Positions 15,569 through 23,435 of a stretch of 64,000 nucleotides of DNA are shown in pieces. Below the pieces are notes generated by a model. The model made no database searches. It saw only the letters and a program-made list of their open reading frames with translations, and was not told the origin of the DNA. Origin of the DNA: Arthrobacter pascens. GTDB taxonomy: Bacteria; Actinomycetota; Actinomycetes; Actinomycetales; Micrococcaceae. The stretch covers positions 1,798,001-1,862,000 of the forward strand of contig NZ_JAUSXF010000001.1 of assembly GCF_030816475.1 (NCBI RefSeq), read 5' to 3'. Position 1 is the first letter of the stretch. Each line of letters opens with the position of its first letter. Position numbers and translations under genes: made by a program.

Positions 15569-16462
15569 CTAGGGTGTGGGGTTTCCCCCGTTGACGTTCA
15601 GGGTTTCCCCGATCACGAAGCTGGATTCCGCGGACGCCAGGAACACGTAGGCCGGGGCGAGCTCGGCAGGCTGGCCGGCACGGCCCAGGGGAGTGGACTG
15701 CCCGAACTCCGGCAGCTTCTCCTTCGGCTGGCCGCTGCTGACCTGCAGCGGCGTCCACACAGGGCCCGGTGCCACGGCGTTGACACGGATCCCCTTCGGC
15801 GCCAGCTGCTGGGCCAGGCCTTTCGTGAAGTTGTTGATGCTGGCTTTGGTGGTGGCATAGTCCACCAGCGTGGGCGATGGATTGTAGGCCTGGATCGACG
15901 TGGTGTTGATGATCGCAGAGCCGGCCGGGAGGTGCGGGAGCGCCGCCTTGGTGAGCCAGAACATGGCATAGACGTTCGTCTTCACCGTGTGGTCGAACTG
16001 CTCATCCGTGATCTCCGTCAGGTCCTCCTGTGCCACCTGCTTTCCGGCGTTGTTGACGAGGATGTCCACACCGCCGAGGACTGCGACGGCGGTGTCCACC
16101 AGGTCGAGGCAGGCCAACCGGTCCTTGAGGTCGCCCGGCACCTTGACGGCCTGGCGGCCGGCCGCCTCAACCAGGGCTGCGATCCGGGCTGCGTCCTCCT
16201 CCTCTTGGGGCAAGTAGGACAACACGACGTCGGCGCCTTCACGGGCGAAGGCGATGGCTGTTGCGGCCCCGATCCCCGAGTCCGCCCCCGTCACGATCGC
16301 CTTCCGGCCTTCAAGCCGTCCAGTGCCCCGGTAGGTCGCTTCGCCCAGATCGGCCTTGGGTTCCAGGCCCGCGTCCAGGCCCGGCTCGGGCTGGTGCTGC
16401 TCCGGCGGCGAGATCTTCCCGTAGGCCGTCACCGGGTTTCTGAAGGTGTACTGGTCGGTCAT
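15569..16462 (-). CDS. SDR family oxidoreductase (glucose-dehydrogenase-like)
   Basis: A 297-aa short-chain dehydrogenase with a ~45-residue N-terminal extension. The NAD(P) site is VTGADSGIGAA near residue 58, NNAG follows near 130, and the catalytic Tyr-Lys pair is in YATTKAS. The family resembles the YhdF/YghA group of general-stress SDRs, which also carry a TYRGTGRLEGR lead. The substrate is unknown. The ATG at 16462 follows AGGAGG. A 14-bp perfect palindrome lies 23 bases upstream and may be an operator. The downstream end is 63 bases from the IS30 copy. Confidence 0.9.
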   Translation of the reverse strand: MTDQYTFRNPVTAYGKISPPEQHQPEPGLDAGLEPKADLGEATYRGTGRLEGRKAIVTGADSGIGAATAIAFAREGADVVLSYLPQEEEDAARIAALVEAAGRQAVKVPGDLKDRLACLDLVDTAVAVLGGVDILVNNAGKQVAQEDLTEITDEQFDHTVKTNVYAMFWLTKAALPHLPAGSAIINTTSIQAYNPSPTLVDYATTKASINNFTKGLAQQLAPKGIRVNAVAPGPVWTPLQVSSGQPKEKLPEFGQSTPLGRAGQPAELAPAYVFLASAESSFVIGETLNVNGGNPTP

Positions 16463-16484
16463 GATGGTCCTCCTGGTGCAGAAG

Positions 16485-16498
16485 CTAAGCATGCTTAG
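16485..16498. promoter_or_regulatory. Perfect 14-bp palindrome before the SDR gene
   Basis: CTAAGCATGCTTAG is self-complementary and lies 23 bases upstream of the start codon, where a regulator would block or aid polymerase. The binding protein is not known. Confidence 0.45.
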
Positions 16499-16542
16499 GG
16501 TTTAAGCCTAGGCAATGAGGAAAGCTCCTGCAAAGCCGATTG

Positions 16543-17049
16543 TCAGTCCTTCCGGACTTCCACGAGTTCGACGTCCAGCAGTCGGCCGTCATGCACCACG
16601 GCGGTCATGTAGGTACAGACAGGCTGGCGCCTGCGGTCGGTGGGGGAGCCGGGGTTCAGCAGCCGCAGTCCGCGTGCCGACGTGGTGTCCCAGGGGATGT
16701 GGCTGTGTCCGAAGACCAGGACATCGGCATCGGGAAACACTTCATCGCAGCGGTCCTCCCTGCCCTTTGCGGGGCCTGTTTCATGCACCATGGCGAACCT
16801 GACGCCTTCCAGGGTCACTGCCACCTTTTCGCTGAGGCGGCTTCTGAGGTCCGGCCCGTCGTTGTTGCCGAAGACGGCCACCAGCCGGCGGCTTCGCCGC
16901 TCGAATTCATCCAGGAGTCCCGCCGTCACCCAGTCGCCGGCATGGAAGACGACATCAGCGTTTTCGACGGCGGACCAGGCCTGTGCGGGGAGGGTCCGGG
17001 CCCGGTGGGGCACATGGGTGTCGGAGATCAGCAGGAGGCGCAGGGGCAT
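16543..17049 (-). CDS. YfcE/YfcE-like metallophosphoesterase
   Basis: A 168-aa protein with all five calcineurin-type metal motifs: ISDTHVPHR, HAGDW, FGNND, a His in VHETGPAKG, and GHSHIPW. This is the minimal phosphodiesterase fold of the YfcE/MJ0936 group, which acts on phosphodiester test substrates; the cell substrate is not known. The ATG at 17049 begins PLRLLLISDTH, the usual N-terminus. It is divergent from the DUF1918 gene, with about 70 bases between starts. Confidence 0.88.
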   Translation of the reverse strand: MPLRLLLISDTHVPHRARTLPAQAWSAVENADVVFHAGDWVTAGLLDEFERRSRRLVAVFGNNDGPDLRSRLSEKVAVTLEGVRFAMVHETGPAKGREDRCDEVFPDADVLVFGHSHIPWDTTSARGLRLLNPGSPTDRRRQPVCTYMTAVVHDGRLLDVELVEVRKD

Positions 17050-17120
17050 AGCTGAATCCTGCCATGCGGCCCTGTTCGGGCGCGTCCGCACGTCGTAATC
17101 TGGGGCTGGAGGTGATTGCC

Positions 17121-17312
17121 ATGGAGGCAGCGCAGGGCGACAGGATCATCGTTCGGGGAAGGACTGTTGAATCATCAGACCGGCACGGGGTAATCGTGGA
17201 AGTCAGGGGCCAGGGCGGTGCTCCGCCCTACCTTGTGCGCTTTGACGACGGACACGAGACCATCATGTATCCCGGCGGTGATTTCGCCGTCGAACGCAGC
17301 CACGCGGGTTAG
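17121..17312 (+). CDS. DUF1918 domain protein, 63 aa
   Basis: A small beta-barrel-like protein with the full DUF1918 pattern: GDRIIVRGRTV, HGVIVEVRGQGGAPPYLVRF, DDGHETIMYPGGDF. The family is common and nearly always single-domain in actinobacteria; its role is not established. GGAGG lies 9 bases before the ATG at 17121. Confidence 0.88.
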   Translation: MEAAQGDRIIVRGRTVESSDRHGVIVEVRGQGGAPPYLVRFDDGHETIMYPGGDFAVERSHAG

Positions 17313-17373
17313 CCCGCGGCGTGGCCCGCCGCTGACATCGCCTGTGCCGCCGGGTGCCTGTCAGACTGGAGCC

Positions 17374-17952
17374 ATGGATCACTCATTGGCAGCCATGTCC
17401 CCGGATGCGGGCCTTTCGAACGCAGGCCAGGCTCCGCCCGTCCGCACCGGGCCGCGGGATCCCGGCGATGCCTGGGTGGAAGGCGCCCAGGGACGTTTCT
17501 GGGGCAGGTTCGGCGCGGCCGGTGTCCTTGCCTACGATCCGGACAAGGGGGTACTCCTGCAGCACCGCGCGGCCTGGAGCCACAACGGCGGAACCTGGGG
17601 ATTGCCCGGCGGCGCGCTGCATCAAGGCGAGGACGCCGTCACGGGTGCGCTCCGGGAAGCGCACGAGGAGGCCGCCGTCCCCGCCAAGGATGTAAGCATC
17701 CTGTTCACTTCTGTCCTGGACGTCGGCTACTGGTCCTACACCACCGTGGTCCTGCTGGTCCGGAAGCCCTTTGATCCCGTCATCAGCGATCCGGAGAGCA
17801 TTGAGCTGCGGTGGGTTCCGCTGTCAGAAGTGGAAAGCAACGAACTGCATCCCGGTTTCGCAGCCGCATGGCCTGAACTGCGCCAGCGGATGCTGGACCT
17901 CGCGGAAGGCGGGATCGCGCGGGCTACGGGGCCGGGAAATAACCGTCAGTAG
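17374..17952 (+). CDS. NUDIX hydrolase
   Basis: The 192-aa protein has a clear Nudix box, GGALHQGEDAVTGALREAHEEAA, with all catalytic Glu residues (REAHEE) and an Ala in place of the last Gly. Nudix enzymes hydrolyse nucleoside diphosphates linked to another group. A ~40-residue N-terminal extension precedes the domain. The start ATG at 17374 follows CAGACT and GGAGCC, which could be read either as a weak -10 for a leaderless transcript or as a ribosome site. Its 3' end overlaps the convergent EEP gene by 7 bases. Confidence 0.9.
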   Translation: MDHSLAAMSPDAGLSNAGQAPPVRTGPRDPGDAWVEGAQGRFWGRFGAAGVLAYDPDKGVLLQHRAAWSHNGGTWGLPGGALHQGEDAVTGALREAHEEAAVPAKDVSILFTSVLDVGYWSYTTVVLLVRKPFDPVISDPESIELRWVPLSEVESNELHPGFAAAWPELRQRMLDLAEGGIARATGPGNNRQ

Positions 17953-18623
17953 TCCTTGCCGTACTCCGCGCTAACAAGGATGGGCAGGTGGTCCGACTCA
18001 CCGCGCGGCAGGGTTTCCACGCTTTCAATATCCAGGCCCAGCGACGTGGCGAAGTCGAAGTGCCCCTTGAATACCTTGTACCGGGTGTAAGTGCGGCGGT
18101 CGCTGAGTGACAGCGAGTAGCCGGAGTTCTTCATGTGTTCATCGAGGCTCTTGGTGAAGAACGGGTAGTTGAAATCCCCGACCATGAGCGTCATGAGGCC
18201 GCTTCCCATGGTCAGCAGTTCTGCGTGGGCGGCATGGATCTGTTTCCGCCTCAGCGAGTTGGAAGCGGTCAGTGGTGCGGCATGGAAGGATCCGATCACC
18301 AGCTCGTGCTGCGTTTCGTTGTCCATCACCCGGGTTCCGATGAGGCGTTCGTGGGCCGGGGCGAGCACCCTGTCATGAAGCGACTTCTTCAGGGCGAAGG
18401 ACTGGGTATCCATGGCCGTAAAGCGGCTGGTGCGGTAATAGATGGCCAGGCCCAGGCGGTTTCCCTTGGTAGTGTCCGCAAGATGCAGCGGTCCCAGGGT
18501 CTCCGGCAGGTCGCTGGAGTCCACTTCCTGAAGGCACAGGGCGTCGATTTCGAAATTCTGGGCAAGTGCAAGGAGTTCACCGCTCGCCTTGTGCTTGCGA
18601 AGGTTGTAGCTGATGACGCGCAT
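17946..18623 (-). CDS. Endonuclease/exonuclease/phosphatase (EEP) family protein
   Basis: A 225-aa EEP-fold protein: MRVISYNLRKH at the N-terminus, CLQEVD (metal Glu), IGSFHAAP, VGDFNYP (Asp-Asn pair) and SDHLPIL (catalytic Asp-His) are all present. The fold covers DNA repair nucleases, sphingomyelinases and other phosphodiesterases. There is no signal peptide, so a cytosolic nuclease or phosphatase is most likely. Start at the ATG of MRVISYN. Confidence 0.85.
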   Translation of the reverse strand: MRVISYNLRKHKASGELLALAQNFEIDALCLQEVDSSDLPETLGPLHLADTTKGNRLGLAIYYRTSRFTAMDTQSFALKKSLHDRVLAPAHERLIGTRVMDNETQHELVIGSFHAAPLTASNSLRRKQIHAAHAELLTMGSGLMTLMVGDFNYPFFTKSLDEHMKNSGYSLSLSDRRTYTRYKVFKGHFDFATSLGLDIESVETLPRGESDHLPILVSAEYGKDY

Positions 18624-18787
18624 CGGTTGAGCACCTCTTCGGAGGGTTGCTGACAGGACCAGTTCCTGAGTCTACCCAGATAGCGGTCCCCGGGCTCCGA
18701 CATTTCGCCGCGTCCGGAACAACGCGCCCCCCGCCGCCAACGGCTAGAGTTAATCCCGATTCACCCAAAACCGCAGGAGGGCCAACG

Positions 18788-19591
18788 TTGACCAAAGAAC
18801 TGCCCGAACTTGCCGAAGGCAACTTCTACTACCAGTCGCTGGGCGGCGGCAGGTTCCGCTCCACTATCCACGCCCAGGGCGCCTGGAACGAACACGAACA
18901 GCACATGGCGCCGGCCTCGGGGCTGATGGTGGACAGCCTGGAACGGCACGAGCCCCGCGCTCACCTGCGGATGGCGCGCCTGAGCTTCGAGATCCTGGGC
19001 CTGATCCCGGGCGGGGAGTTCCACATCGAAACCGCCACCCTCCGTCCCGGCCGGACCATTGAGCTGTTGCAGGCGGACCTGGTGGCCCATGGCAGGGTGG
19101 CCATCCGGGCCACTGCCTGGCGGATGGTGACCAGCGACACCAGTGAGGTGGCCGCCGTCGAGGACACCGCCATACCCGGGCCGTACGAATGCAAACCCTA
19201 CGACGGCGCCAGCGTCTGGCCCGGCGGCTACATCCGCTCAATTGAGATGAGGGTGGCGGAGGGCCACCGGCCGGGGGCCGGCAAGGTCTGGCTGCGGACT
19301 GAACACCCGCTCACGGATGACGCAGACAGCGGTGACCTGGCCCGCCTCATGGGCCTGGTGGACACGGCCAACGGGATCGCCGCACGGGTCCCTCCGGGCA
19401 AGGACAGTTACGCGTTCCCCAACCTTGACCTGCAGATCCACATGTACCGCCGGCCGGAGGGGGAATGGCTTGGACTGGACAACGCCGTATCCTTCGGAGC
19501 AGATGGCATTGGCCTGACCTCCACTGTCCTGCACGACCTGCAGGGACCGTTCGGGCGAGCCGAACAGATCCTGACACTGCGCAGATCCTGA
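18788..19591 (+). CDS. Acyl-CoA thioesterase-like double hotdog protein
   Basis: A 267-aa protein that looks like a TesB-type double hotdog. Segment one contains EGNFYYQSLGGGRFRSTIHAQGAWNE and MVDSLERH; the inter-domain stretch holds MARLSFEILGLIPGGEFHIE; segment two has GLVDTANGIAARVPPGKDSYAFPNLDLQIHMYRRPEGEWL and the end repeats the hotdog strand GIGLTSTVLHDLQGPFGRAEQ. Such proteins hydrolyse acyl-CoA thioesters. The TTG at 18788 follows GCAGGAGGGCCAACG. The stop codon lies within the first unit of a 17-bp tandem repeat. Family identity is fairly sure, substrate unknown. Confidence 0.75.
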   Translation: MTKELPELAEGNFYYQSLGGGRFRSTIHAQGAWNEHEQHMAPASGLMVDSLERHEPRAHLRMARLSFEILGLIPGGEFHIETATLRPGRTIELLQADLVAHGRVAIRATAWRMVTSDTSEVAAVEDTAIPGPYECKPYDGASVWPGGYIRSIEMRVAEGHRPGAGKVWLRTEHPLTDDADSGDLARLMGLVDTANGIAARVPPGKDSYAFPNLDLQIHMYRRPEGEWLGLDNAVSFGADGIGLTSTVLHDLQGPFGRAEQILTLRRS

Positions 19592-19643
19592 TACTGCGCA
19601 GATCCTGATACTGCGCAGATCCTGATACTGCGCAGATCCTGAC
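19576..19643 (+). repeat. 17-bp tandem repeat, four units
   Basis: The unit ACTGCGCAGATCCTGAT occurs four times in a row, the last ending GAC, with a partial unit (AGATCCTGAC) just before. It contains the palindrome CTGCGCAG. The stop codon of the thioesterase-like gene is in unit one. Confidence 0.92.
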
Positions 19644-19740
19644 ACGTTTGCCATGAGAAGAAGGCGGCGTCCCGGACGACCAGGGCGTAACCTAGGGTGG
19701 GCCTGCCGGTCAGGCGGCCGGGACAGCGAGGAACTGCACC

Positions 19741-20529
19741 ATGACCACAGGAGAGCTCACGAACATGCGTGACGCCGGGGCCGGACTTGGAACTCTGACT
19801 GTCGTGCGGCAGGAGCGCTCGCTGGGGGCGGCCCGGGACCTTGAGTTCGGGATTGAACTGCTGACGCAGGCAAAAACCGGCAGGATCGGCCCTACCCTGA
19901 GGCTGTACCGGCCGAAACCCACGGTGGCCTTCGGCCAGCGGGACGCCCGGCTGCCGGGATTCGATGCCGCCGCCCAAGCCTGCCGTGACCAGGGCTTTGA
20001 ACCCCTGGTCCGCAAGGCCGGGGGTCGCGCCGCCGCCTACCACGAGGGCACGCTCGTGGTTGATCATGTGGAACCGCACGCGGACGCCATTGCCGGATCA
20101 AAGAGCCGGTTCGCCTTCTTTGGCGAACTGTTGGCAGTTGCCCTTCGCAGTGCCGGCGTGCAGGCTGCGGTCGGCGAAATTCCGGGGGAGTACTGCCCGG
20201 GGGAATTCAGTGTCCATGGCCTTGACCCCCGGGACGCTGCACACCGGGTGAAGCTCATCGGCACGGCCCAGCGCGTGGTGGCCGGGGGCTGGCTGTTCAG
20301 CTCTGTGATCGTGGTCGAGAATTCCGCTCCCATCCGCAGGGTATTGACGGACAGCTACGAAGCACTGGGCCTTGACTGGGATCCAGCGACCGCGGGAGCA
20401 GTCAATGATCTGGTGCCGGGGCTGGACGTCAAAGCGATCGAGGAGGCGCTGCTTGGCACTTATGCGGGTCAGGCCTCCCTGCGGTTCGCCGAATTCGGCA
20501 GCTATGCCGGCCGCGACGGGGAGGCCTAA
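19741..20529 (+). CDS. LplA-like lipoate/biotin ligase family protein
   Basis: A 262-aa member of the BPL/LplA fold. Family features include TLRLYRPKPTVAFGQRDARLPGF (binding loop), LVRKAGGRAAAYHEGTLVVD (the RRx-GG-x-x-Y-H motif), GEFSVHG, and KLIGTAQRVVAGGWLFSS with the catalytic Lys. It resembles the octanoyl/lipoyl transferase group found in Gram-positive bacteria. It could transfer lipoyl or octanoyl groups to dehydrogenase or GcvH domains; no such acceptor gene is nearby. The ATG at 19741 is used; a second in-frame ATG at 19765 is possible. Confidence 0.82.
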   Translation: MTTGELTNMRDAGAGLGTLTVVRQERSLGAARDLEFGIELLTQAKTGRIGPTLRLYRPKPTVAFGQRDARLPGFDAAAQACRDQGFEPLVRKAGGRAAAYHEGTLVVDHVEPHADAIAGSKSRFAFFGELLAVALRSAGVQAAVGEIPGEYCPGEFSVHGLDPRDAAHRVKLIGTAQRVVAGGWLFSSVIVVENSAPIRRVLTDSYEALGLDWDPATAGAVNDLVPGLDVKAIEEALLGTYAGQASLRFAEFGSYAGRDGEA

Positions 20530-20583
20530 CCCGCTTGGGGCCTCGCCGTCACACTCAGCGAGGCTGACTCTGAGGCGTGACTC

Positions 20584-20841
20584 TTAGGCTGCCAGACGGG
20601 ACTTGACCTCGGCTGCCGAGGGGTTGGTGGCGGCGGTGCCGTCGGGGAAAAGCACGGTGGGAACAGTCCGGTTGCCGCCGTTGATCTGCTCCACGAGTTC
20701 GGCGGTCCCATCAACTTCCTCGATGTTGATTTCCGTGTAACCGATGCCCTGCGCGTCCAACTGCTTCTTGAGCCGGTTGCAGTAGCCGCACCAGGTAGTG
20801 GAAAACATGGTGATGGTGCCGGATTCGGGAGTAAAGTCCAC
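20584..20841 (-). CDS. mrx1: Mycoredoxin (glutaredoxin-like protein)
   Basis: An 85-aa glutaredoxin-fold protein with the active-site CGYC (C18-x2-C21) that marks actinobacterial mycoredoxin-1. TVPTVLFPDGT is the cis-Pro loop. Mycoredoxins reduce mycothiol-protein disulfides. The length and the MFSTTWCGYC lead match Mrx1 closely. It is a single-gene unit between convergent and divergent neighbours. Confidence 0.9.
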   Translation of the reverse strand: MDFTPESGTITMFSTTWCGYCNRLKKQLDAQGIGYTEINIEEVDGTAELVEQINGGNRTVPTVLFPDGTAATNPSAAEVKSRLAA

Positions 20842-20968
20842 GGAGCTCTCCTACGTGTTGAGGGTGTTTGTTCCCCACAACGGTATCCTGCCGGGCAGTA
20901 TTCCCCGGATCCGCGCCGGCATTTAACATCGGATGACACCACTTGAAGGCCAATGGCATGCTGGAGCC

Positions 20969-21718
20969 ATGTGTGGACGCTATGTTATGGCACGGGCCGT
21001 GGGGGACCTGCTTGCTGAGTTTGATGCCCGGCTGGAGGAAGAGGTGGACATTCCGCCGTCCTGGAATGTGGCTCCCACCGATGATGTGCCGATTGTCCTG
21101 GAGCGGCTGATCGACGACGCGACCGTGCGGCAGCTGCACGTGGCCCGGTGGGGGCTGGTTCCGTCCTGGGCCAAGGATCCGGGCATCGGGGCCAGGATGA
21201 TCAACGCGCGGAGTGAGAGCGTCCTGGAAAAGCCGGCATTCCGTAAGGCCGTCCAGTCGCGGAGATGCGCGGTCCCGGCGGATGGCTACTACGAATGGAA
21301 GCAGGGGGCAGACAAGAGCAAGCAGCCCTACTATGTCCGCCCGGCCGAAGGGAGCGGGCTGGTTTTCGCCGGCCTCTACGAATGGTGGAAAGACCCGTCC
21401 AAGGCAGAGGGGGATCCCGGCCGCTGGATGCTTTCCACTTCCATCCTGACGGCGGACACTCCGCCCCCGGGAGCGGAATCCACCATTTTTGGCCAGCTGA
21501 CGGCACTGCACGACCGTGTGCCGCTGCCTATGGACCGGGCCACGATGGAGCACTGGCTGGATCCGGAGGCCGACGATGCGCCCGCCCTGGTGGAGCTGGT
21601 CCGGGCCGGCGTGAAGGACGTTGCCGCGGCGTGGCGAGTCGATTCCGTGGGCAAAGAGGTGGGGAACGTACGCAACAACTCACCCCAACTGATCCGGCCG
21701 GTCGAAGCGCTGTTCTGA
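20969..21718 (+). CDS. SOS response-associated peptidase (YedK/HMCES family)
   Basis: The 249-aa protein starts MCGRYV; Cys2, freed after loss of Met1, is the catalytic nucleophile that makes a stable crosslink to abasic sites in single-stranded DNA. Other family motifs are present: PSWNVAPTD, WGLVPSWAKD, NARSESVLEKPAF, GYYEWK and LTALHDRVPLPM with the conserved His. It shields abasic sites during replication. It is not next to dnaE2 but lies in the same stretch of repair genes. Confidence 0.93.
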   Translation: MCGRYVMARAVGDLLAEFDARLEEEVDIPPSWNVAPTDDVPIVLERLIDDATVRQLHVARWGLVPSWAKDPGIGARMINARSESVLEKPAFRKAVQSRRCAVPADGYYEWKQGADKSKQPYYVRPAEGSGLVFAGLYEWWKDPSKAEGDPGRWMLSTSILTADTPPPGAESTIFGQLTALHDRVPLPMDRATMEHWLDPEADDAPALVELVRAGVKDVAAAWRVDSVGKEVGNVRNNSPQLIRPVEALF

Positions 21719-21762
21719 GGAGTCCCGTTCTGTGACCGGGTGATGGCAGAGGTTCCTGACCC

Positions 21763-22185
21763 CTAGACGGTGACCTTGCCGTCGTCGTCCACTGTCCAGG
21801 TGGGGTTGTAGGCAACCTCCCAGCGGAAGCCGTCCGGATCAGCGAAATAGCCGCTGTACCCGCCCCAGGGCTGGGTGACGGGCGCAGCAACGATGGCCGC
21901 CCCGGCCGCAGCGGCGTCCGCCATCACCTGGTCCACCTCATCGGTGCTGCCAAGGTTATGGCTGAGGGTGATGCAGGGTACGCCACCCGGAGCGTCAACG
22001 TCCGCCTCCGCCTGCATCTGGCCGGCGTCCCAGAGGGAGAGAATCAAGCCGTGGTTGACCTGGATGAACACCACATCGCCGGGAAATTCGCGGTGGACGG
22101 GCCAGCCAAGCCCCTCAGCGTAGAAGCGGCGGGAAGCGGCAACGCTGCGTACACCTAATGAGATGAAGTCGACTCTGGGCTGCAT
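21763..22185 (-). CDS. VOC family (glyoxalase/bleomycin-resistance-like) protein
   Basis: A 140-aa protein with two beta-alpha-beta-beta-beta halves: VDFISLGVRSVAASRRFYAE, HGLILSLWDAG, then CITLSHNLGSTDEVDQVMAD and GYFADPDGFRWEVAYNP with the metal Glu. This is a single-chain VOC protein of unknown substrate. It diverges from the chorismate mutase gene. Confidence 0.88.
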   Translation of the reverse strand: MQPRVDFISLGVRSVAASRRFYAEGLGWPVHREFPGDVVFIQVNHGLILSLWDAGQMQAEADVDAPGGVPCITLSHNLGSTDEVDQVMADAAAAGAAIVAAPVTQPWGGYSGYFADPDGFRWEVAYNPTWTVDDDGKVTV

Positions 22186-22192
22186 GCTTCGA

Positions 22193-22198
22193 TACTGT
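22193..22198 (+). promoter_or_regulatory. -10 element of a leaderless promoter (chorismate mutase gene)
   Basis: TACTGT plus exactly 6 bases then the ATG at 22205; no ribosome site is visible. Confidence 0.5.
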
Positions 22199-22204
22199 CA
22201 GAAG

Positions 22205-22525
22205 ATGGCGACAATTCAAGGAAACGACAGAGACGCCCTGGCAGACAAAGAACAACTGGCTGCAGTGCGGATCGCGGTCGACGAGGTGGACGACCAGATC
22301 GTCACTCTCATTGCCCGGCGTGAACGGTTGATCCGGATCGCCGGGACCCTTAAGGGAGACGACGCGGAAGTCCGTGCTCCCGGCCGGGTCGAGAGGATTA
22401 TCGAGCATGTCCGGTCGGCTGCGGAAAAGAAGGACATCGATCCGGACATCGTAGAGTCCACCTACCGGGCCATGATCTCAGGCTTCATCGAACTCGAGCT
22501 CAAGGTCCACAACGAGAACAGCTGA
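22205..22525 (+). CDS. Chorismate mutase, AroQ class
   Basis: A 106-aa all-helical protein of the AroQ type: VRIAVDEVDDQIVTLIARRERLIRIAG (helix 1 with the active-site Arg), KGDDAEVRAPGRVERIIEHVRSAAEKKDI, and the last helix ISGFIELELKVH. It converts chorismate to prephenate for Phe and Tyr. The length fits a stand-alone cytosolic enzyme. The start at MATIQGND is supported by a -10 element 6 bases upstream; earlier in-frame ATGs lie upstream of that -10. Confidence 0.85.
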   Translation: MATIQGNDRDALADKEQLAAVRIAVDEVDDQIVTLIARRERLIRIAGTLKGDDAEVRAPGRVERIIEHVRSAAEKKDIDPDIVESTYRAMISGFIELELKVHNENS

Positions 22526-22545
22526 GCAGTAGCGCTCTTCCCTCT

Positions 22546-22935
22546 TTATAGAGCTTCCTCGACGGCGACGCCGGCCTGGAATTCCCGGCCGTCGGCCTCG
22601 CTGAAGGCTGACATGATATGGCCCTTGCCCAGCCCGTGGATGGCTGCTGCCGGGAAGTTGCCTGTAATGGTGTTGCCGGAGTGCGAGACCCCGCTGAGAT
22701 CGTAGTTTTCTTCGGTGCCCTGTTCGTGACTGAACGAGTAGAAGGCAATAGCTTCCCCGTTCATGAACTCGATGCCCAGACGTCTCTGTGATGAATAGTC
22801 GGGACTGGCTGCCACAAGCCCCACCACGTATGCACCGGATCCCGGGATGTTGCCGTCGATATCGAAGGTGGCCACCAGCGTTGAGTCCAGGGCCTTGATG
22901 CTTACGTGCTTGAGGAGTGCGTCATGGGTACTCAT
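22546..22935 (-). CDS. Hypothetical protein, 129 aa
   Basis: I do not recognise the family. From the ATG at 22935 the sequence is a compact soluble protein with beta-strand-like segments (STLVATFDIDGN, GAYVVGLVAASP, RRLGIEFMNGEAIAFYSF) and a closing FQAGVAVEEAL. There is no signal, membrane segment or metal motif. It lies between chorismate mutase (convergent) and the SOS-type dnaE2 unit (divergent, with the LexA-like palindrome about 80 bases from its start). Confidence 0.65.
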   Translation of the reverse strand: MSTHDALLKHVSIKALDSTLVATFDIDGNIPGSGAYVVGLVAASPDYSSQRRLGIEFMNGEAIAFYSFSHEQGTEENYDLSGVSHSGNTITGNFPAAAIHGLGKGHIMSAFSEADGREFQAGVAVEEAL

Positions 22936-23014
22936 GGCACAATCCTGCTCCCTGCCGTCCCGTCCGTCCACCCCCTTCTAGGTTTTGTCAGGGCACCGGC
23001 GTAGACTGGAATCG

Positions 23015-23032
23015 TTCGAATATGTATTCGAA
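23015..23032. promoter_or_regulatory. LexA-like SOS box before DUF6504-dnaE2
   Basis: TTCGAATATGTATTCGAA is an 8+2+8 palindrome. It differs from the actinobacterial LexA box (TCGAAC-N4-GTTCGA) only by a symmetric C-to-T change in both arms. It lies about 70 bases before an error-prone polymerase operon, where a LexA site is expected. Confidence 0.7.
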
Positions 23033-23099
23033 GGGCCGGTATTTTGAAGGCCGTCAGCAATGAATTCCATAAGGGTTCAGTTCAGTTCGGGAGGCGCCC

Positions 23100-23435
23100 A
23101 TGGGCATGTTCAGCGAGTCAGTTGACGTCGTCTGCACCGCTGCCGGGGAGCCTCAGGAGCTTCAATGGGCAGGACGGCGCTATACGGTATGCGCTGATCC
23201 GGTTCGGTGGTACGAACGCCGGCAATGGTGGGTAGAGGAAAGCCGCGCACCCCTGGGAAGCGGGCCCGGGCTGGTGGACCACGAGATCTGGCGCGTCCAG
23301 GTACGCGCCTCGGATCGCCCCCAGGGTTCCGACGCCGCCACAGGCGAGCTCACCCTTGACCTGACCCGGCACATCGGCAGTGGCCGCTGGAGGCTCCTGC
23401 GGATCCATGACGCACTCCACCCCCGAACAGCATGA
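23100..23435 (+). CDS. DUF6504 family protein (mutasome-associated)
   Basis: A 111-aa protein of a family that in actinobacteria sits between imuB and dnaE2. Motifs include SESVDVVCTAAGEPQELQW, GRRYTVCADPVRWYERRQWW, and VDHEIWRVQV. Its ATG at 23100 follows GGGAGGCGCCC. Its stop overlaps the dnaE2 start (ATGA), so the two are translationally coupled. No imuA or imuB gene lies upstream, which is unusual. Its biochemical role is unknown. Confidence 0.82.
   Translation: MGMFSESVDVVCTAAGEPQELQWAGRRYTVCADPVRWYERRQWWVEESRAPLGSGPGLVDHEIWRVQVRASDRPQGSDAATGELTLDLTRHIGSGRWRLLRIHDALHPRTA

Noticed and set aside
19576..19643. CRISPR array
   Set aside because: The four 17-bp units are directly abutting with no spacers and no cas genes are present.
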